Shown here in pieces: positions 34,101-46,300 of a stretch of DNA of 64,000 nt. Position 1 is the first letter of the stretch; the number at the start of each line of letters is the position of its first letter. The notes beneath the pieces were generated by a model. The model was not told the origin of the DNA. It saw nothing but the letters and a program-made list of their open reading frames with translations, and searched no databases. This stretch comes from Hypomesus transpacificus (taxonomy: Eukaryota; Chordata; Actinopteri; Osmeriformes; Osmeridae): the NCBI RefSeq assembly GCF_021917145.1, contig NC_061068.1, positions 2,698,331 to 2,762,330 of the forward strand, written 5' to 3'. The position numbers and the translations under genes were made by a program.

Positions 34101-35705
34101 ACTTCCTCAAACACACGTTGTTACAGTAAACTCATCGTGCCAGGGATTGATGCTTCCTTTTGATGTATCGCCACATGGTTATATACTACAGCCCGACCGA
34201 TAAAGGATTTTTAAGGCCGATACTGATATGAATATTTGGCGATTTAAAAATCAGATATTTGGCCAATATATTTAAAACAAATGTGTAACAAAACAAACTT
34301 ATTTCCTAACATTAGTTATTTGTAGTTTACATTTTAGTAATTTTTTGCAGACTCTCTTATCCAGAGCGACTTACAGTAAGCAAAGGGACATTCCCCTGAG
34401 GAAAGTAGGGTGAGTGCCTTGCCCAAGGACACAACGTCATTGTGGAATCAAACCGGCAACCTTCTGATTAATAGCCCGACTCCTTAAACGCTAAGCCATC
34501 TGACACCTGTTATTATTTATAGTCCTAGAGTCCTCACTAAAGTAATATGATAATGCAGTTTAAAAATAAACTTGTTTGCTTTATTGTCACAACAGAACAG
34601 GGGAACATCAAAATATATTAACGATCCCATGACATGCTGTTTTTGGATGTTTTTATATAGGCCTTATGCTGTATCTGAAGTTTATTTCCCGAAATTCAGC
34701 CTTAGTGCAGAATTACAGCCACTAGAGCAGTCCCACAATGAACTTTCCTCAGGACGTGCTGTTTCTGTGTCTGTAGCAAATACTTTGAGGAAGAAAGAGG
34801 CGGGGCTAACTGCCATGCTTCGGTCGTTTGCGAGCCATGATGTCTCGAGGAAAAACCAATGTTGTAGTAGCTCATTTTTTCATTGGTGGGACAAATTCTC
34901 TGTGTGGGCAATGCATAGAAAGGGGAGGTAAAATTCGGTTTTATGACATCATAAAACCAGCATTTTCAAAACCGAGTGTTTCAGCTTTCATTTTCTCAAA
35001 GACGGAGAAGAATACCCAGGGCTTGGTTTACACCTATCAAAAATTCTAGCCACTGGGGACCAAAGGCAGGCTAGGGGGACTCATTTTAATGTTAAATAAC
35101 CTCCTAAAGTGAACATTTCATGTCATGGGACCTTAGAAGTTCTGATAAATAAAATGTATAAAAATACAAACTTAAGATATGAAACTTAAAGTCCTTTGAA
35201 CAAAAACACAATAACAAAACAAAAAAATAATATTCATTTATCGGCCATTATAAATGCCGATACCTATGGTTTGGAAAATGTCTAATATCTGCCAATCACA
35301 TCGTCCCGCCGATATATCGGTCGGGCTCTATTATAAACCACTCACCTCATAAGACTTAGTGATCTTGATGAACATGTCCTCTGCTCCAGGGTCTTTGTTC
35401 TTATCTGGATGCCTACAAGACCAAGCAAAGGTGATCAGGTATATCTAACTAGGAAAAGGGATTCCAGTCACAACATTAATGAAGTGGAGAAACTCTACCA
35501 CTCTGCTTTATGTGCGTGTCCCTCACCACTCTCTGACCATACGTTTGTAAACCTTCTTGATGTCGGTCTGGCTGGCACTCCTGCTCACACCGAGGATCTT
35601 GTACGGTTCCAGCTCGGGGCCACTCCGCACCTGGTCACCAAGCAGCAGCAGCAGGAGGATGGGGACGATGGTAGAGGTCCACCGTAGTCTGCAGAATCCC
35701 TCCAT
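28165..35705 (-). CDS. dnajc16: DnaJ homolog subfamily C member 16
   Basis: Fourteen coding exons: 35705-35527, 35412-35346, 33914-33593, 33356-33172, 32826-32722, 32513-32355, 32253-32123, 31932-31755, 31631-31449, 31258-31182, 30967-30887, 30788-30693, 29150-28980 and 28630-28165. They give about 799 residues (human 782). A signal/anchor segment (about residues 10-25) precedes a J-domain with the HPD motif at 61-63, which stimulates Hsp70 ATPase. A thioredoxin-like domain follows with CFAC at 169-172. A transmembrane helix lies at about 530-556. The C-terminus has FVEVTELTDITYSSNLV and DYTGHVLALNGHKKYFCLF, as in DNAJC16. The protein is a membrane chaperone reported to affect autophagosome size. 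The ATG at 35705 is chosen because the longer frame starts from a non-ATG codon. The C-terminal region is Glu-rich then Arg/Ser-rich. Confidence 0.95.
29345..30715. repeat. 21/26-bp minisatellite spanning the dnajc16 exon 12 donor, about 60 copies
   Basis: Unit GTGTCTGGGGGCTACCTGGA + G, with longer units adding GTGAG. Read on the gene strand each unit gives CTCCAG/GTAGCC, a splice-donor-like site. The array fills intron 12 and overlaps the last ~20 bp of exon 12. Confidence 0.93.
33902..34103. repeat. 52-bp minisatellite spanning the dnajc16 exon 3 acceptor
   Basis: Almost four copies of CAGGATCTGAGGACTCAGGG + GAGTTAGAGGGAGCAGACTG + ATCCTGATTGGC. The first copy includes the real splice acceptor (AG at 33916-33915) and the first bases of exon 3. 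Confidence 0.9.
34189..35332. mobile_element. Composite DNA transposon relic in dnajc16 intron 2
   Basis: The ends GCCCGACCGATAAAGGATTT and its inverted counterpart CGATATATCGGTCGGGC (about 35312-35328) form terminal inverted repeats, with secondary inverted matches (GGCCGATACTGATAT / ATTATAAATGCCGATACC). Inside are at least two nested insertions: a teleost repeat at 34330-34510, and a segment bounded by ATCCCATGACATG (about 34624) and CATGTCATGGGACC (about 35120). A target-site duplication is not clear. Confidence 0.7.
34328..34510 (+). mobile_element. Teleost interspersed repeat, nested copy
   Basis: Begins TTTACATTTTAGTAATTTTT and contains CTTATCCAGAGCGACTTACA and GAGTGCCTTGCCCAAGGACA. 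The same family occurs at 51437-51615 and, as a fragment, at 20053. Confidence 0.75.
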
Positions 35706-36490
35706 CTTATTCAAACGAATACGGCTAGCTAGATAGCTAGCTATTTAGGCACTGGCTAAATAGCTAGCTATCGCCACTCTAAATTAACACAGAAAAAGAA
35801 AAAAACAAATGAGCAATTATAGCTTTGTTGCATTAATAAAAGCCTTAGCTTATAAGGCCTTATAAAAGTCAACTAGCTAGAGATACTGCTGACCAGATCA
35901 CTCAGCAAGCCAGCTCTCTGGCTGGTAGTAGCTAGTACAGTAGCTAGAGCTAATTGTGATGGAAGATAAATTCAGATGGCGGATTTGCTTTACATATGAT
36001 CTCAAACACATTCAAATTAAATCAGGAGGCTTCTCGATTAACTGGCTTGAGAAATTAGCCAGGATAGCTAGCTAGCAACTACTAGCCTAGAAGCTAAACG
36101 TACGTAGGTTTAAAACGTGTCGACCGGGTTACAGTAGCTGTCATTGAGCTAGCTAGGTCTTCTAAGCTTTATTATTGGTAAAACAACAACACATTACAGA
36201 TAACGTTGTGTAAATACCTCAAGTCTTTAAATTCACGAAGTCAGTTTACCACCATGTCGAGTAGTAGCCAAATGCCAAGCCGAGGCAGGGCATAAGAGGA
36301 CAGCTTTGAGAGGTATGTTTGGAAACTACAACTCCCAACACGCACTGCGCAAAGAAGCAAGCGCGCCTGGACCAATGATCTGGCCACGTCACGTCGTCAT
36401 TCAAACACACAGGATTGTCTGAGCTACTTTATGACCGCTCTTCGTTTTAATAAAAACAATTTAACAGTTTTTTCTCTGTGTAAAGATATG
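35706..36490. promoter_or_regulatory. Shared head-to-head promoter interval of dnajc16 and cyb561d2
   Basis: The dnajc16 ATG (35705, minus) and the first putative cyb561d2 5' splice donor (ATG/GTAAGT at about 36489) face apart across under 800 bp. The region includes GC-richer sequence around 36255-36420 and many GCTAGC words. No TATA box in a convincing position is seen, which is common for housekeeping bidirectional promoters. Inferred from arrangement only. Confidence 0.5.
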
Positions 36491-36881
36491 GTAAGTCTGC
36501 ATGACACTTCTGTCCAACGTGTAGTTTCGTCAGAGTTATAGTTAAAGTTTTATAACGCAGAAGTGACAATTATACTATGGGAAAACACAGGCAGTACTAG
36601 CGTTAATACGTCGACAGTTGCTGGACGCCAGTTCGCTAGCTGGATAACTTGACCAGTGCTTAGTTGGGTACATGCTTATTTAAGTAACGTTAAGTTTTTA
36701 ATAGTTAACTGTGTTGGTGAATTAGTATTCTGTTCATATGTCTTTATTATTGCGTAGTGTTAGTGTAAAAACATTAGTGTTATATCTACCTCTTGTTGAT
36801 GGGTCATGTAGGGTTAATTATAAATTCATTTGGGGTGGCAGTGATATCCGTCGGGCTCGTGAACCTGTCAAGAAAACGAAT

Positions 36882-37795
36882 ATGACCAAGTTATCCATCT
36901 CAGAGCCTCGAGTCTACGGCTATGTGAGAGTCACATGTGGTATATTGACTCATCTGGCATGTGTTGCCTTCACGGCGTTAACTGCTGTAGTTTCACGACC
37001 AGGAAGTAGTAAGTATTGATAAAACAATTTTAGTAGCCTAGGCCTACATTCATGTGGTTCTCTGACTAAATTTTTCCTCGCCACTCTTACAATGACATGG
37101 CATTTACTTTTCAGGTTTGTTCTCTTGGCATCCCTTCTTCATGACACTAGCTGTAAGTCAACACTTCTCACAGCACAAAAACCTTGTCTATGATCACTCA
37201 CCTCACAGCTAGCTCTTCGACAGTGCAGTATGTATACAGAGGAGTGAGTTTAACCAGAACAACAGTTAAACATGTTCTTCTCTTCCATCAGTTCTCACTG
37301 CTCATGACAGAGGCCATCCTCGTGTTCTCTCCCTCCACCTCTCCGATCTGGAAGCTTCCACACAAAACCAAGGGCCGCTTCCACTGGCTCCTGCAGGGGC
37401 TCTGTGCCACCTGTGCCACCCTGGGCGTGGCTGCCATCTGCTACAACAAGCACCTGAACGGCAAACCCCACTTCCGCTCCTGGCACGGTCTGCTGGGTGT
37501 GGTGACGGTGTGCGGTGTGGTGCTGCAGTCCCTGGCTGCCCTGCCCCTCATCTACACCTCTCTGGCCAAGGGCTGGTCCCTCGCCAGACTCAAGAGGTAC
37601 CATGCCACCTGTGGCCTGGTGGTTTACCTGTTGGGCAGTGCCAGCTTGTTCCTGGGCACCTGTTCAGCGTGGTTCACAGGCTCCGTGGTGGGGCACACCT
37701 GGTACCTGGCCGCCCTGTGCCCCGCCCTCTGCGCCCTGGCCGTCATGAGCCAGGTGACCGATGCTTACATGGCCAAGAAACGCTTCCAGTCCTGA
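36882..37795 (+). CDS. cyb561d2: Cytochrome b561 domain-containing protein 2
   Basis: Exons 36882-37008, 37115-37152 and 37292-37795 join to 222 residues, the same length as human CYB561D2. Six hydrophobic segments form the b561 core. The four conserved haem-ligand histidines are visible: H48 (SLFSWHP), H86 (RFHW), H120 (SWHG) and H159 (RYHATCG). The family transfers electrons across membranes, typically from ascorbate to ferric iron or monodehydroascorbate. CYB561D2 acts in endomembranes. The stretches MTEAILVFSP and LLGSASLFLGTCSAWFT favour D2 over D1. The ATG at 36882 gives the expected length, and an upstream open frame is probably 5' UTR. Exon 3 holds most of the protein, as in vertebrate orthologues. 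Confidence 0.9.
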
Positions 37796-38154
37796 TCAAG
37801 GCTCCGGTCAGCTTCACTGAACATGACCATAATCAGTTGGGTTACAACGGATTTACTTTACTGTAAAAGCGCCTAAAATGATTAACCTTTTATGCATTAG
37901 CAACCAGCAAACTTGCTGTGTATGTCTCAGTTTGTTTGTAGAAATTATTCTGCTCATTTAAATGATTACTTGAATATTATAAAATGTCTTGTTTTGAACA
38001 TTATGCTGTTGAGTGTCCATGTAAATAGATTATGGAAGACTAAAAGTAATTCAGTTAACTGTGGCAGCAATTGTTCCCAAAGCTGCTTGATTACTGGATT
38101 GAAGCTATAATTATTTTTGTAGTGACCAATGCATTTTTCATTACATGTATTTTT

Positions 38155-38163
38155 TTTATTAAA
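38155..38163. terminator. Overlapping convergent poly(A) signals
   Basis: TTTATTAAA reads ATTAAA on plus (38158-38163, for cyb561d2) and AATAAA on minus (38160-38155, for rad54l2). A second minus-strand AATAAA candidate lies near 38193. Confidence 0.45.
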
Positions 38164-40305
38164 AAAAATGTACCTAACTGCAAGAGAAGTGTTTTTATTC
38201 TCTGTTAAAATAACATTAATAACACAATTTTGATTCTCCTCTACGTGAAATACATGGGATGACTGAACGGCCAGGCGGTCTGGATATCTGTTCTCATCCT
38301 CAGTCAGTCATCATGAAGAGAACAGCATAAAAAACAGTGTAATGTACAAAAATAAAAACTGATGAATTAATCTTCCATCTTAAATAAATAATTTTGGTAA
38401 ATCCATACATCGAAATAAGGAACCAACTACAAGAGGTGTGTTAACATTATTGAGAAGTTATAAAAGAACATTACTTAGAAAAAAAAGTCTTTATGACATT
38501 TGAAATTATACGTACAGTAACAACAGAGAAATAGCAGGTCTTCGTCCCCAAGTTGTCATGATCGAAGCGCCTACATAAAAAAGACATAAGAAAAACTGAG
38601 CTGATTGTCTGAATCACTCATGGATACAAAAACACAGTGAATCTGGTCCCCCAGCTAGGCTGAACACTTGATTGGACCCAAGATGGGAATCAAGTTCATC
38701 TGCCAAACTGTGAAACCAAATATCACCACATTTTCCAATCCATCAATGATTCAGCCAAATCAAGCAAAAAGCATCGAACGGTTTAGGAAATGAGCCTGAC
38801 AGGAAACACAACTGTAGCCTGAGCAGGTGTTTCTGACAGAGCAGGTGTTTCTGACTGGACAGGTGTTTCTGACAGAGCAGGTGTTTCTGACAGGACAACA
38901 GTCAAACTAAAGCATGTGACGTTCAAGAGAGACTGACCATGATGTCATCACCAGAAATAAAAGCACACCGGATGTCGCTATATCTGGAACTAATAGTTAA
39001 CATGTTATTTTTGCTCAGAACTTTTGAATGGGGGAAAAAAAAAATCATCTGATGGCATCAGCAGGTGACACCATGGTTGGGGACCACAGGGAACAGCAAG
39101 AGACACACCTACAGCTCTGTGAAACTACATGGACTGTACAGAGAAGCTACTTTACACTGCAGTGCTGTCAGGGGCACTGCTGCTTGTCATTTGGGTAAGG
39201 CCATTGCTCTCCGTTAGCACAGTCCTTCGTGTTCAAATAGAATCTGGTCTCCTTTTGACAACAGTGACAATGGTGGCTACGTACTTCTACCATGCTATAC
39301 ACTGAGACCTATACTATGAACACCACAACCTCAAAAAGAAGTGTGACCATGTTTGATCAAGAAAACAGCAGGTGTCTGTGGTGTTGGTGGACAGCAGCCG
39401 CAGGGTGGTCTGGGCCTCAGGCTTGGCGCCGTCTGGATGCTCAGGAAATCTGCTAACAAAATGAGGGCTGAGCCTTCTGATATAAACGCACTCAAGACCC
39501 TTTCCCGTGTCACTTTAAGGCTATACAAACGAACGAGTGTGTCCGAACCCTTGTTCCAGACCCTGTTATCAAAGGCTGACAGGAAAGTACATTCATTGAG
39601 TTTTAAGGTCTCTGAAAACAAAAAAAGTAACATTGCCCAGTAGAGGGTATGGTTTATCATCTTTAACTTGATCAGAATAGCGCATCAACTGACTAGGAAC
39701 CTTTCCCTTGAACACCTAGCCAAATTTTCAATATAAACAATGAATGATTATAACCATCATTTACACAGAAAAAGAAAAAACTATAATACAATATTAGTTG
39801 TATTTGATCAAAAACATCCATGTCACATTTAAGGTCCTCCTTCTCCAACAGGGGGATGCTACAATGTCAAATATCTAACAACCACTCAAGAAGAAGCTCT
39901 TAAAGGAAAAGCTTGTTGTTGATATTGTTGTGCCACAATTCCAAACTGACAATAATCCAACAGTTCCTCTATGTCCATTGGTTTAAATGCAAGGCCAATC
40001 AAGTAGGAGAGGCCATGTTTGGTGAAGCCCAAGACCATCACGGTCACTGGGTCTTCTCTGTGTACAGGTACTTCACTCTGGATATTCAGCATAAGGATTT
40101 GATATTTTGTAGTTTGGGTAAGCGCTCCACGGTACTGCTTTGCTGTCCTGTGTCCACCCAGGGCATGGGAGAGCCCATGTGTGTTTAAAGAATGTGTCAG
40201 TGTGTGTGTGTTTAGGGGGCCTCCCTTGAGGGTCGAACCAAACAAAGGGACATCTCCTAGAGGGTGACCCCCATCAGATTTACACCCGTCATGGTCCCCA
40301 CCCCT
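38164..40305 (-). other. rad54l2: Probable long 3' UTR of rad54l2
   Basis: About 2.1 kb without exons lies between the rad54l2 stop (40306) and the convergent poly(A) signals. It is AT-rich, with an 18-bp repeat (CAGGTGTTTCTGACAGAG, four copies, 38824-38892). Short frames here are not convincing. The 3' UTR extent is inferred. Confidence 0.45.
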
Positions 40306-43300
40306 TTACTGCCCCGTCACCTCTATGACATCATCGTCCGAGCTGCTCCCTCCATTCTCGGCGGCAGCGAGATCATGGGGGTAGGAGTCCGGCTGGCTCA
40401 GCGCCGCCCCCAGCAGGCTGGAGGGAGAGCCGGGGTAGTGGGCCTGGTAGGAGGACACTGTGGAGCTGGGGGTGGCTGACGACAGCATCCCAGCCCCTGG
40501 GAGGTGCATGGAGCCTGGGTACATCCGGGGCTGGGACTGGCTGTAGGTGAGGGGGAAGCCAGACAGGAGACCGGCCATGCTGGGGTTGAGGAGGTAGGGA
40601 GGGAGGGAGGAGGAGGAAGCCGGGGGTAAAGAAGCCATGGTGGTTGTGGTGGAGGAGAAAGCTGAGGTGGAGGAGGAGGATGAGGGCAGGTGTCCGTTGC
40701 CTGTGGCTGGGCCCAGGAAGTTGGTTCCTGCGGTGGGGAACATGGCCTGCAGGTCACACAGTGCGTGTCCCGGGTTCTGGAGGTAGGAGGAGCCACTGCT
40801 GCTCCCGCCTGCAGCATCACCCCCACCGGCCCCAGCACCCATGAGCATCGGGTGGCTCATGTGCCCCAGGGCCCCCATCAGGGATCCCGGGTTCAGGCCC
40901 CCTGCCTGGGGGTAGCTGAGCCCCCCAGACAGAGACATGCCGGGGTACCGGGACACTGCAGAGCCACGCTTGCCTCGTTTGCCGCCTCTCTCGCCCACGG
41001 GTGCCACTTTGCGTTTGCTGCCGTGCACATCCAGAGGGGGGATGAGGATATCCAGGCCCCGGCTGAGGTCCACCATCTGGCCATGGCGTGAGTTGCCTCC
41101 AGTGTCTCCGGTGGCTGTGTTGGCAGGAGCTGGGTCCAGAGGAGAAGGGAGGTGGCTTCCCGTGGTGCTGCTGTCGGTGGGGGGCACGGGGTAGCAGCCC
41201 AGCTCTCTCAGGATCTCAGGGCTGTCCGGCGGGGACGGACGCTGCCCGCTGTTGGGGCTCTGCTCCGCGGGGGAGGAGCAGCCGTTGGAGTGGAGCAGGG
41301 AACCCTGGGAATCTGACGAAGGAACAGGTTGGAACTACACGACACCAGGCTGCCCATGGACACTTCCCATGAAACTTTCGAGATAAAGTAAGTCATGTTC
41401 TAGCACACCGTATACACTTTTTAGCCTGCCAGGATACCTTATGTATCTGAGGGTGTGGTGGAGTGCTGTTGATATGAACAGTACCTCTGGAAGAGGCTGA
41501 TCCTCCATCTGCAGGCCGGCTGATCTTCCCTGAGCGGATGGCGAAGATCCTCCCGTCACTGGTCCTGATGTACGTACCTGCAGCAAAGGTGGAGGGTTAG
41601 CCAGGGTTAGGGTTAGCCTAGCTAGCCCAGGACACCAAACACCACCTCACACCACACAGCTGAGTGAGGGTTAGCCAGGGTTAGCCTAGCTAGCCCAGGA
41701 CACCAAACACCACCTCACACCACACAGCTGAGTGAGGGTTAGCCAGGGTTAGGGTTAGCCTAGCTAGCCCAAGACACCTCACACCACACAGCTGAGTGAG
41801 GGTTAGAGGACAGGCCATGGGTCACAGCCATGCTGTGTGCTGTGGTGACTGATGTTCTCCTGACCTTTGGAGCCCTTGATCACGTGGATGCTCTCTCCCG
41901 CTCCGATGCGAGCCTGGACGTCGGTGGTGCTGTTGGCTCCAGGGATCACTATATCTGAGGGTTCAAACACAGGTCACACCAAGTCAACAACATCCAACTG
42001 CATGGCACAGCTGTGCCGTTACATCAAGTGTGTATCAGAGAGAAAGAGTGTGCTGGCGTGTGTGTGTACCAGTGGTGGTGACGATCCTCTGCACGTAAAC
42101 GCCAGCCTTCTGCAGGTAGTTGACGGGGAAGGTGGAGCTGGAGCCAGCGTGCACCTGCCGGGGCATCATGGGCACGGGCGTGGCCTGGACCGGACGCACA
42201 CTGGCCACCGGCTTGTCGTCTCCCCGCCCTGTTGGACGCCTGGGGACACGGGCAGTACAGCAGAAGGATCAGAAGGGTGGAGTTCTATTTTTTAGGAGTA
42301 TTATTTAGGAGTATTTAGGAGGTCAGAGTCGAGGTGTATTTATTGGCAACTTCTGAGGTACCAGGCTACATGTGATGGACCTTTTGGTCCACTCGATTGG
42401 TCATACACTGATGACCTCCAGTACAGATCCAACTACAGCACAGACGTGTTCTTATCTACCCAATGAGGCCTTTTGAGAAAATAGGATAACTGCACAGTAT
42501 TTCCCACAGAATGTGATTATATTTTTGTCAGTTGGCCGGGGAGGAGCCAGACGTTGTAAAAATGTTGGGCTCAGCCCAAACCTGTCCTAGTATCGGTTAG
42601 ATGTGAGTGTAAATTGGGACTTCAACAAGTAGTGCAAGCGAACAAGAATGTTATTTTTCATTAATTTGAGTGCAGAGAGAGAGACAAAGAGAGAGACACA
42701 GAGAGAGAGAGACAAACAGAGACACAGAGAGAGACAGAGACACAGATAGACACAGTGAGAGACAGAGACCGGGGCAAGAAGGGGACACAATGCACAACTC
42801 TACAATGTTAAACAGGAAAAGAATATATGTATACTGTGTTTATATATATATATATACACATTACATTTGTGAGACAATTTTGAATCATGGCGGGCCACCA
42901 CAAATACATAATGTATGGGAAACACTGCTTCATTTCTTCATTCTGGCCCATGAGCCGTTTATCAATGTTCAGGTTAAAGATCACTCTAGGAGACAGAAAC
43001 AGTAGAAAGCAGGAGCATGGACGTGAGCTGCTGGGAGGACGGACCAGTTGCGCTGGCTGAAGGCGGGGATGTTGGTGAGGGGCTGGTCGCTGGTGGGGTA
43101 GTAGTGGGCGTAGGAGGGCCGGGAGTAGGGCACCGACGCCCTCTTCTCCTCCTCGTAGCTCTTCTTGGCTGCTCGCTTCTCTGCTTTGGTGAGCTTCATC
43201 TCCTTCCTGTCCACCAGCAAGGACTCGTGGTGGAACGGTGGCTACAGGAAGAACAGAGGGGAGAGGAATTACACTCTGACTATTATACAGTGTAAGAGGA

Positions 43301-46300
43301 GAATTATTACACAGTGTTTACCCAAGGATTCTTTTCAGGGAGTAAAGCTAATTATTAGTATTTAATGTTTAATCATCATTTGTTTCCGTTTTTGTGTGTG
43401 CCCCTCTGATTAAACACTGGCCCCCCTTGGGCCCCTCAGTAACATTTGTCTAGAACTGCCACTGCCTTCCATTCACTTTCAATGGAAGTCACGCGACAGC
43501 AGTGTGACACAACCCTATTTCAATGCATTTTTATGAGCATTTGTGGACAAGCAATGTCAGTATGTTGCCAGTCAAAACGAAACTAGCTAGCATAACACAG
43601 CTAGGACCATATATGCAAGGAAGTGAATGCTATTCCCAGCCCCACACAGTCTCTTCCAGTGGATCTAGTCTACTCATTGACAGGCGATCAGGTGTAACCA
43701 GGGCAATGTGTGTGTGTTACCTTGGTGATGAGGTGCGGGTACAGCAGGCAAGCTTGCTGCAGGACAGCCTCCGTGCCAGCAGGGGGCTCCAGGCTGGCGC
43801 TGGCTGGGTCCGGCTCCTCCTCCACAAAGTGCAGCAGAGACTCCACCTCCTTACGGGTGAAGTTCAGCACGGGGTTCAGGTCATCCACCACCCGGTCTGA
43901 ACACACACACACACACACAGGTTAATTATAGAGTTTGCTACAGCCACACACACAGTCATAGACACACACACACAGTACCAGACTGGACAGGACTGTAATA
44001 CAGGCATCCCACCCATCCCCAGATCTGCTGTCTCTCACCTGACATGCCCTGTTTGGAGACCTGCCGGTCATAGATCTTCTTCTCCAGGGTGAAGTCACAC
44101 ACCAGCCGGTAGATGTGGCAGGGCTTCCTCTGGCCGTAGCGGTAGACGCGGCACACGGCCTGGGCGTCGTGGCACGGGTTCCAGGAGGCGTCGAACACCA
44201 CCACGCGGTTCGCCCCGATCAGGTTCACCCCCAGACAGCCCGCCCTGCACACAAACACATGTGGTTGTGTATCCTAGTGGGGCCCGACCAGTCCACAGTG
44301 TTCTCTAACCACTAACCCCTGACCCTAACCCCAAACTAACTTAGTTAAACAAGACCACACACACACACAAGATACACTTTGGTATGAAAAGGAGCATAAA
44401 TCCGGCATGTGTGTCTGTATGTGTCCATGCAGACTACTGCTCCTGGTTTGCATGTTGCTTCCTAAAAGAGTAAACGGCTGAACTGAGCGGAGGGTGGTAC
44501 CTGGTGGACAACAGGAAGACCCAGGCCAAGCTGTTGTTAGGGTCATTGAAGTGGTTGATCAGCCTCTCTCTCTCCGACGCTGATGTGCTCCCGTCCAGTC
44601 CTGTGGGATCACACCAGACTCTGACACCCCAGTGATGGAGCGGTGGAACTGCAGCGGTCATGCTGCTCACCAGTGAGGCTTCCTACTGATCTGCCCCCTA
44701 CGTCCCCCAGGGTTCAAACTCAGGTCCTCTGATTCACAAACGCGACCACCACTTTAACAAACACTGCTTCAAACATTTGCACCACCAAAAAGCTAGCTCT
44801 ACAATGAAGTGGGTTGGCGGTGTGAGTTTCAACTTGGTTACACAAGAATATCATCATGAACAAGAGATGGCCACACCCATGTCCATGGTAACGGGATGGT
44901 TCTTACTGTAGTAGTTGAGGTTGCGGACCCACGTCTGGCTGTAGTTGTAGTCGGCGGCACCACAGTGAGGCAGCGGCCGTTTGGACAGGAAGTCCTCGAT
45001 GACTGTCAGGGTAGACAGACTCTGGCTGCAGGGTCAACACACACACACACACAAAGACTTTAGGAAACTGAAAAAACCTTTGTTGTCACGGACTAGTATT
45101 GGAAAAGGTTTCCATCTCTGCGAGGTGATTTACTTCAGTAAAGTTGTAGTATTCCACATCTCTTCAATATGACCTGAACACCAGGACCTCCTCACCTGAA
45201 CACCAGGACCTCCTCACCTGAACACCAGGACCTCCTCACCTGAACACCAGGATCTTGTCTCCAGCACGGACGCTCTCGTCGATGAGGTGAAAGAGCAGCA
45301 GCATCTTGGCAGAGTTCTCCAGGACCCCCATCTGGTAGTTGGTCATGATGTCTTTCGCCTGAGGAGACAGACACAGAAGAGAGAACTTCTGACTTCAGGA
45401 ACATTATATTTCTTTCTATCCCATCAGTGACATACTTTTACCCGCATATGTGGGACACCCACTAAATACAACCAAGTTTGACAGGCCCCTACTTCAGATG
45501 TTTTGGTTACTGGTGTTGGGGGTGCATAGCAAGGCGTACCCATTCGTAGGTGATGGTCTGGTTGGCCCTCTCCTGGATGGGGTTGAGTGGTGGCAGGGTG
45601 GTGGCGTTGACACGGGCGGCGGCATCGCCAGCCTTGGCCCTGGAGGCACAGCGGGCTGTGGAGGAGCTGAGGTCATCCAGGTCCAGGTCCTGCTCATTAG
45701 CCAGGTTCTCCTTCTGCAGGGTTTCATACAGAACGTCTGGATGGTTCCAGATCTGGAGGGACGGATGGGAGAGACAAGACTCTGGTCACCAACTGAAGGC
45801 CAGCTCACATGACCCCAACAAAGTCCAATGAACATCAAACATTGTGCTGTTGGCTGTTGATGTTTGTTGGTATTTGTTTGGGCAGTGTAAACTGGCCTTG
45901 AGTGCATCATAGTGTAAACTGGCCTTGAGTGCATCATTTATTTTGGAAGTGTACTATCTAAGTAGATACTTGAAGACATGTACTTTCTAGTAGGGCTGCT
46001 CAATTATGGCAAAAATCATATATCATAAATCAGGATTGGTCAATATTGAGATCACAATTATAAAACACAGGACATACATTTTGTTTTTTGTTCGTCCATC
46101 ATTGGGTCATAAACCACTTTGTAATTGAACTTCAGATGATGAAACACATTGGTAGCATTTCCTACTCTGAATCCTCCCTTTGAATCCTCCCTGAATCCCA
46201 GAGGAACACTGTGACTGTACTGCACAGCAAAGACACCAAGCCTGTTGGGCCTCCCCTGGTGCTGGCTTGTGACAGGCCGGCTCCTGCTCACCTTGCAGCA

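Noticed and set aside
36738-36881. Upstream in-frame extension of cyb561d2
   Set aside because: Starting at the ATG at 36882 gives exactly the family length. The upstream frame has no family similarity and probably represents 5' UTR or intron.
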